Position numbers and translations under genes: made by a program | The notes under the pieces: model-generated | Seen by the model: only the letters and a program-made list of their open reading frames with translations | Databases searched by the model: none | Told to the model about the DNA's origin: nothing | Shown: positions 14,375-16,471 of the stretch, piece after piece | How the letters are laid out: every line of letters starts with the position of its first letter | Position numbering within the stretch: position 1 is the first letter of the stretch | Source: an uncultured Bacilli bacterium | GTDB lineage: Bacteria; Bacillota_I; Bacilli_A; RF39; UBA660 | DNA length: 16,471 nucleotides | Assembly: GCA_947632685.1 (NCBI GenBank) | Contig: CANRQD010000015.1 | Span: 1 to 16,471, forward strand | Reading direction: 5' to 3'

Positions 14375-15445
14375 ATGAATTATATTATAATTGGTTTATT
14401 GATAGTAAATTTAATATTAATAATAATATCTTTATTTAAAAATATAAATGAAAGTAATATTACAGAAAGATTAGGAAAATTAGAGTTAGAAATAGTAAAA
14501 GAATTAAGTGATTTTAAATCTGATTTAAATCGTAATATGAATACAGACTTTAATAAGTTAAATGAGCAAGTAGAAAAAAGATTAATGTTAATTAATGAAA
14601 AAGTAAATGAAAGATTAGATGAGAATTTTGAAAAAACTAATAAAACTTTTACTTCAGTTATAGAAAGACTTTCTAAAATAGATGAAGCTCAAAAGAAAAT
14701 TGAAAACTTATCAACAGATATAGTTTCATTACAAAGTATATTAACTGATAAAAAAAGTAGAGGAATTTATGGAGAAATAAATTTAAAACAAATATTATCA
14801 AGTGTTTTTGGTGATAAAAATGATAAAGTATATAGATTACAATATACTATGAGTAATAATTTAATTGCAGATTCAGTTTTATTTGCTCCAGAACCATTAG
14901 GTACTATAGCAATAGATTCAAAGTTCCCTTTAGAGCACTATCAACATATGGTTGATAAATCTTTATCTAGGTTAGAAAGAGAAAAGTATGAAAAATTATT
15001 TAAAGCTGATGTAAAAAAACATATAGATGATATAAGTCAAAAATATATTATTCCAGAAGATGATATAAATCAAGCAATAATGTTTTTACCGGCTGAAGCA
15101 ATATTTGCTGAAATAAATGCATACCATCAAGATATAATAGAATATGCTTATAAAAGACGTGTCTGGATAACTAGCCCAACTACTTTAATCTCAACCTTAA
15201 CAGTAATTCAAATGATTATAAAAAATATAGAAAGAGATAAATATACAAAAGTTATTCATAATGAATTAAATAAATTAGGAATAGAATTTGGAAGATATAA
15301 AGAGCGTTGGGATAAATTATCTCGTAGTATTCAAGCTGTTAATAAAGATGTAGAAAATGTTTCAATAACTGCAGATAAAATAAGTAAAAAATTTGATACT
15401 ATTAATAAAGTAGAAATTGATAAATTAATAGAAAATAAAGAATAG
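14375..15445 (+). CDS. rmuC: DNA recombination protein RmuC
   Basis: A 356-residue member of the RmuC family. It has an N-terminal membrane helix (about 3-22), a long coiled coil (about 30-120, repeated NE.V..RL/N..F.K patterns), then the conserved nuclease-like core. The core starts at RGIYGEINLKQIL (129-141), followed by DSVLFAPEPLGTIAIDSKFPLEHY (167-189) and later AIMFLPAEAIFAEI and VWITSPTTLISTL. RmuC limits inversions at short repeats and is thought to be a membrane-tethered endonuclease-fold protein; the acidic and Lys residues of the core (Glu134, Asp181, Lys183) are present. The length is somewhat below the E. coli protein but complete. A perfect GAGGTGAT stands before the ATG. It is the second gene of a DedA-rmuC operon ending at the hairpin that overlaps its stop. 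Confidence 0.92.
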   Translation: MNYIIIGLLIVNLILIIISLFKNINESNITERLGKLELEIVKELSDFKSDLNRNMNTDFNKLNEQVEKRLMLINEKVNERLDENFEKTNKTFTSVIERLSKIDEAQKKIENLSTDIVSLQSILTDKKSRGIYGEINLKQILSSVFGDKNDKVYRLQYTMSNNLIADSVLFAPEPLGTIAIDSKFPLEHYQHMVDKSLSRLEREKYEKLFKADVKKHIDDISQKYIIPEDDINQAIMFLPAEAIFAEINAYHQDIIEYAYKRRVWITSPTTLISTLTVIQMIIKNIERDKYTKVIHNELNKLGIEFGRYKERWDKLSRSIQAVNKDVENVSITADKISKKFDTINKVEIDKLIENKE

Positions 15446-15460
15446 TAATATTCTTTTTTT
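15437..15460 (+). terminator. Intrinsic terminator after rmuC
   Basis: AAAGAATA (15437-15444) pairs with TATTCTTT (15449-15456) around the tetraloop GTAA and runs into T residues up to 15460. It overlaps the rmuC stop codon. Confidence 0.75.
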
Positions 15461-15493
15461 GTATAATTAAAAAAAATATCTGTATACTATAAT
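15459..15493 (+). promoter_or_regulatory. Probable promoter of the small membrane protein / DUF3603 operon
   Basis: Two overlapping -10 candidates occur: TATACT (15483-15488), with TTGTAT (15459-15464) 18 bases upstream, and a perfect TATAAT (15488-15493) without a good -35. Either gives a leader of about 30 bases before the ATG at 15527. The elements follow directly on the rmuC terminator. Confidence 0.45.
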
Positions 15494-15526
15494 TAGATAA
15501 TTCATAAATATAATTAGGGAGTAAAA

Positions 15527-15748
15527 ATGATAACGAGGATTATATTATTTTTAATTGGTTTTGTATTTATGATAATAGGTTTTTCCTATTTTATAATATA
15601 TATAAATTTACTTAGTTTTGGTTATAATATATATGAATATATTAATTATTGTTTAACCAGATATGAATGTTGGCTACTGATAATTGGATTAATTATAACT
15701 TCAATTATCATACTTAGAAAGGGGAAAAAACATGTTAAATGTTTATGA
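15527..15748 (+). CDS. Small two-helix membrane protein, hypothetical
   Basis: A 73-residue protein with two hydrophobic helices (about 3-28 and 48-66) separated by a Tyr-rich segment (NIYEYINYCLTRYE) and closed by a basic tail (RKGKKHVK), predicting both termini inside. I recall similar small proteins in Mollicutes-like Bacilli but cannot name a family or function. AGGGAG stands five bases before the ATG. The gene ends in TGA and overlaps the next ATG by 17 bases, so the two are translationally coupled, suggesting a shared role or fixed stoichiometry. The length, strong ribosome binding site and upstream promoter argue that it is real rather than a chance frame. Confidence 0.7.
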   Translation: MITRIILFLIGFVFMIIGFSYFIIYINLLSFGYNIYEYINYCLTRYECWLLIIGLIITSIIILRKGKKHVKCL

Positions 15749-16391
15749 TATAATTTTGAATTTATTAGATAGTGATAGAATATATGAATCATTTGAATGG
15801 AATAAAAAAGATAATATAGAACATATAAAAAAAATTCCTATGGTAAGAGTAACAACTAATGTATTAGATGATATTATAAATAGTACTTTTATAATAGATA
15901 ATAGTTTTTTAAATGATATATATAAAAAATCTGAAGTATATACAGATATAGGTGTATCTAAAATAGATTATTCAGCATTATTTACAGATACATATAAAGT
16001 AGTAGCAGTAGAATTTAATAAAGAGGGAAAGTCACTGTTTAAGAGTTATTTATTACTAGATGAAGAAGAAGAAATATTAGATTTAAGTAATCAAATAGAA
16101 TTAAAAAATATAAATTATAAAGTATTGAAAAAAAATAAAAATAACTGTTTATTAACAAGAGAAGAAGAATTTAGAAAAAATTATTTATTGAAAGAATTAA
16201 AAACTGCATATAAAAATAAAAAATATCAAAAAATAAATTATTTATATGAAGAGATATATCCTAATGATAAAAATGATTCAGTAAATAAATACAAAATATT
16301 ATTAGATGAAATAGAAAATAATTATAGTAATAAATATGATAAACTTTATAATATTGTTAGATTAACTCATAAAAAGAAAACTACTAATTAG
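15732..16391 (+). CDS. DUF3603 / YjbA-like protein, function unknown
   Basis: A soluble 219-residue protein that I align by eye and memory with the Bacillus YjbA (DUF3603) family. The N-terminal YDIILNL...FEWNKKDNIEHIKKIPMVRV corresponds to the family's HDVWVNW...[21 protein letters not shown]. A central IDYSALFTDTYKVVAVEF and LLLDEEEEIL follow. A later segment, LTREEEFRKNYLLKELKTAY..KKYQKINYLYEEIYP, corresponds to LTRKERQLKQLLF...IRYWYTEWNP. The role of YjbA is not known to me. AAAGGGG, inside the preceding gene's end, precedes the ATG by eight bases. Lys, Asn and Glu content is high, in keeping with the AT-rich genome. A palindromic hairpin overlaps the stop. Confidence 0.65.
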   Translation: MLNVYDIILNLLDSDRIYESFEWNKKDNIEHIKKIPMVRVTTNVLDDIINSTFIIDNSFLNDIYKKSEVYTDIGVSKIDYSALFTDTYKVVAVEFNKEGKSLFKSYLLLDEEEEILDLSNQIELKNINYKVLKKNKNNCLLTREEEFRKNYLLKELKTAYKNKKYQKINYLYEEIYPNDKNDSVNKYKILLDEIENNYSNKYDKLYNIVRLTHKKKTTN

Positions 16392-16399
16392 TAGTTTTC
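16376..16399 (+). terminator. Palindromic hairpin, possible (bidirectional) terminator of the DUF3603 operon
   Basis: A perfect 24-bp palindrome centred on AATT contains the stop codon. It gives a ten-base-pair stem (GAAAACTACT with AGTAGTTTTC) whose right arm includes TTTT. The T tract is inside the stem rather than after it, so termination strength is uncertain; the symmetry means it could act on both strands. Confidence 0.45.
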
Positions 16400-16411
16400 A
16401 GACTGTTGACA

Positions 16412-16436
16412 AACCCCTAGAATTTTTCTAGAGGTT
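16412..16436 (-). terminator. Second hairpin, fits minus-strand RNA better
   Basis: On the minus strand AACCTCTAGAA pairs with TTCTAGGGGTT over 11 positions, including one G-U, around an AAA loop. On the + strand the same position is a C-A mismatch. Only three T residues follow on the minus strand, against GGTTTTCTT on the + side. A convergent minus-strand gene entering from the right is a likely explanation. Confidence 0.4.
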
Positions 16437-16471
16437 TTCTTATGCAACTTTTAAAAATTGAACTTTGATAA

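Overview
The window is strongly AT-rich and is read almost entirely on the + strand. Seventeen genes are packed with short gaps or small overlaps, most behind GAGGTGA- or AGGAGG-type ribosome binding sites. All tryptophans in the recognisable protein families are TGG, and no conserved domain is broken by an in-frame TGA, so the standard bacterial code applies despite the low GC. Together with a YjbA-like (DUF3603) gene, an Mbov_0395-type pilin and Gram-positive type IV secretion genes, this suggests an uncultured, wall-bearing Bacillota of the Bacilli/Mollicutes-like gut lineages (RF39, Erysipelotrichales or Izemoplasmatales type). That placement is an inference.

Layout. (1) Positions 2-1464: the end of a probable Tad-like pilus locus, with a TadE-like pseudopilin and a TadZ/CpaE-like protein whose P-loop is degenerate. 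(2) Positions 1542-13372: a compact type IV secretion system (T4SS). It holds two paralogous pilins, a VirB6/TrbL-like channel protein with a long coiled-coil tail, PrgI, a VirB4 ATPase carried as two polypeptides, a membrane-anchored SpoIID plus C39-like wall hydrolase, a membrane-anchored protein with calcium-type repeats, a VirD4 coupling ATPase with an acidic tail, and a surface protein with a pilin-like ectodomain. (3) Positions 13430-16391: chromosomal housekeeping genes: rhodanese, a DedA/VTT membrane protein, RmuC, a small membrane protein and a DUF3603/YjbA-like protein. (4) Positions 16392-16471: hairpins and possibly the end of a minus-strand gene.

How it works together. PrgI, VirB6, VirB4 and VirD4 would form the inner-membrane pump, the two small proteins the pilus or surface fibre, and the SpoIID/C39 protein would open the wall. 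The first pilin has its own consensus promoter and a terminator behind it; the second pilin has an extended -10 promoter whose -35 lies inside that terminator. This wiring would let the pilins be made at levels different from the machine. No relaxase, integrase, attachment site or replication gene is visible, and the system abuts housekeeping genes. It may therefore be a fixed chromosomal secretion or uptake apparatus linked to a Tad-like pilus rather than an ordinary conjugative element, but the left flank lies outside the window.
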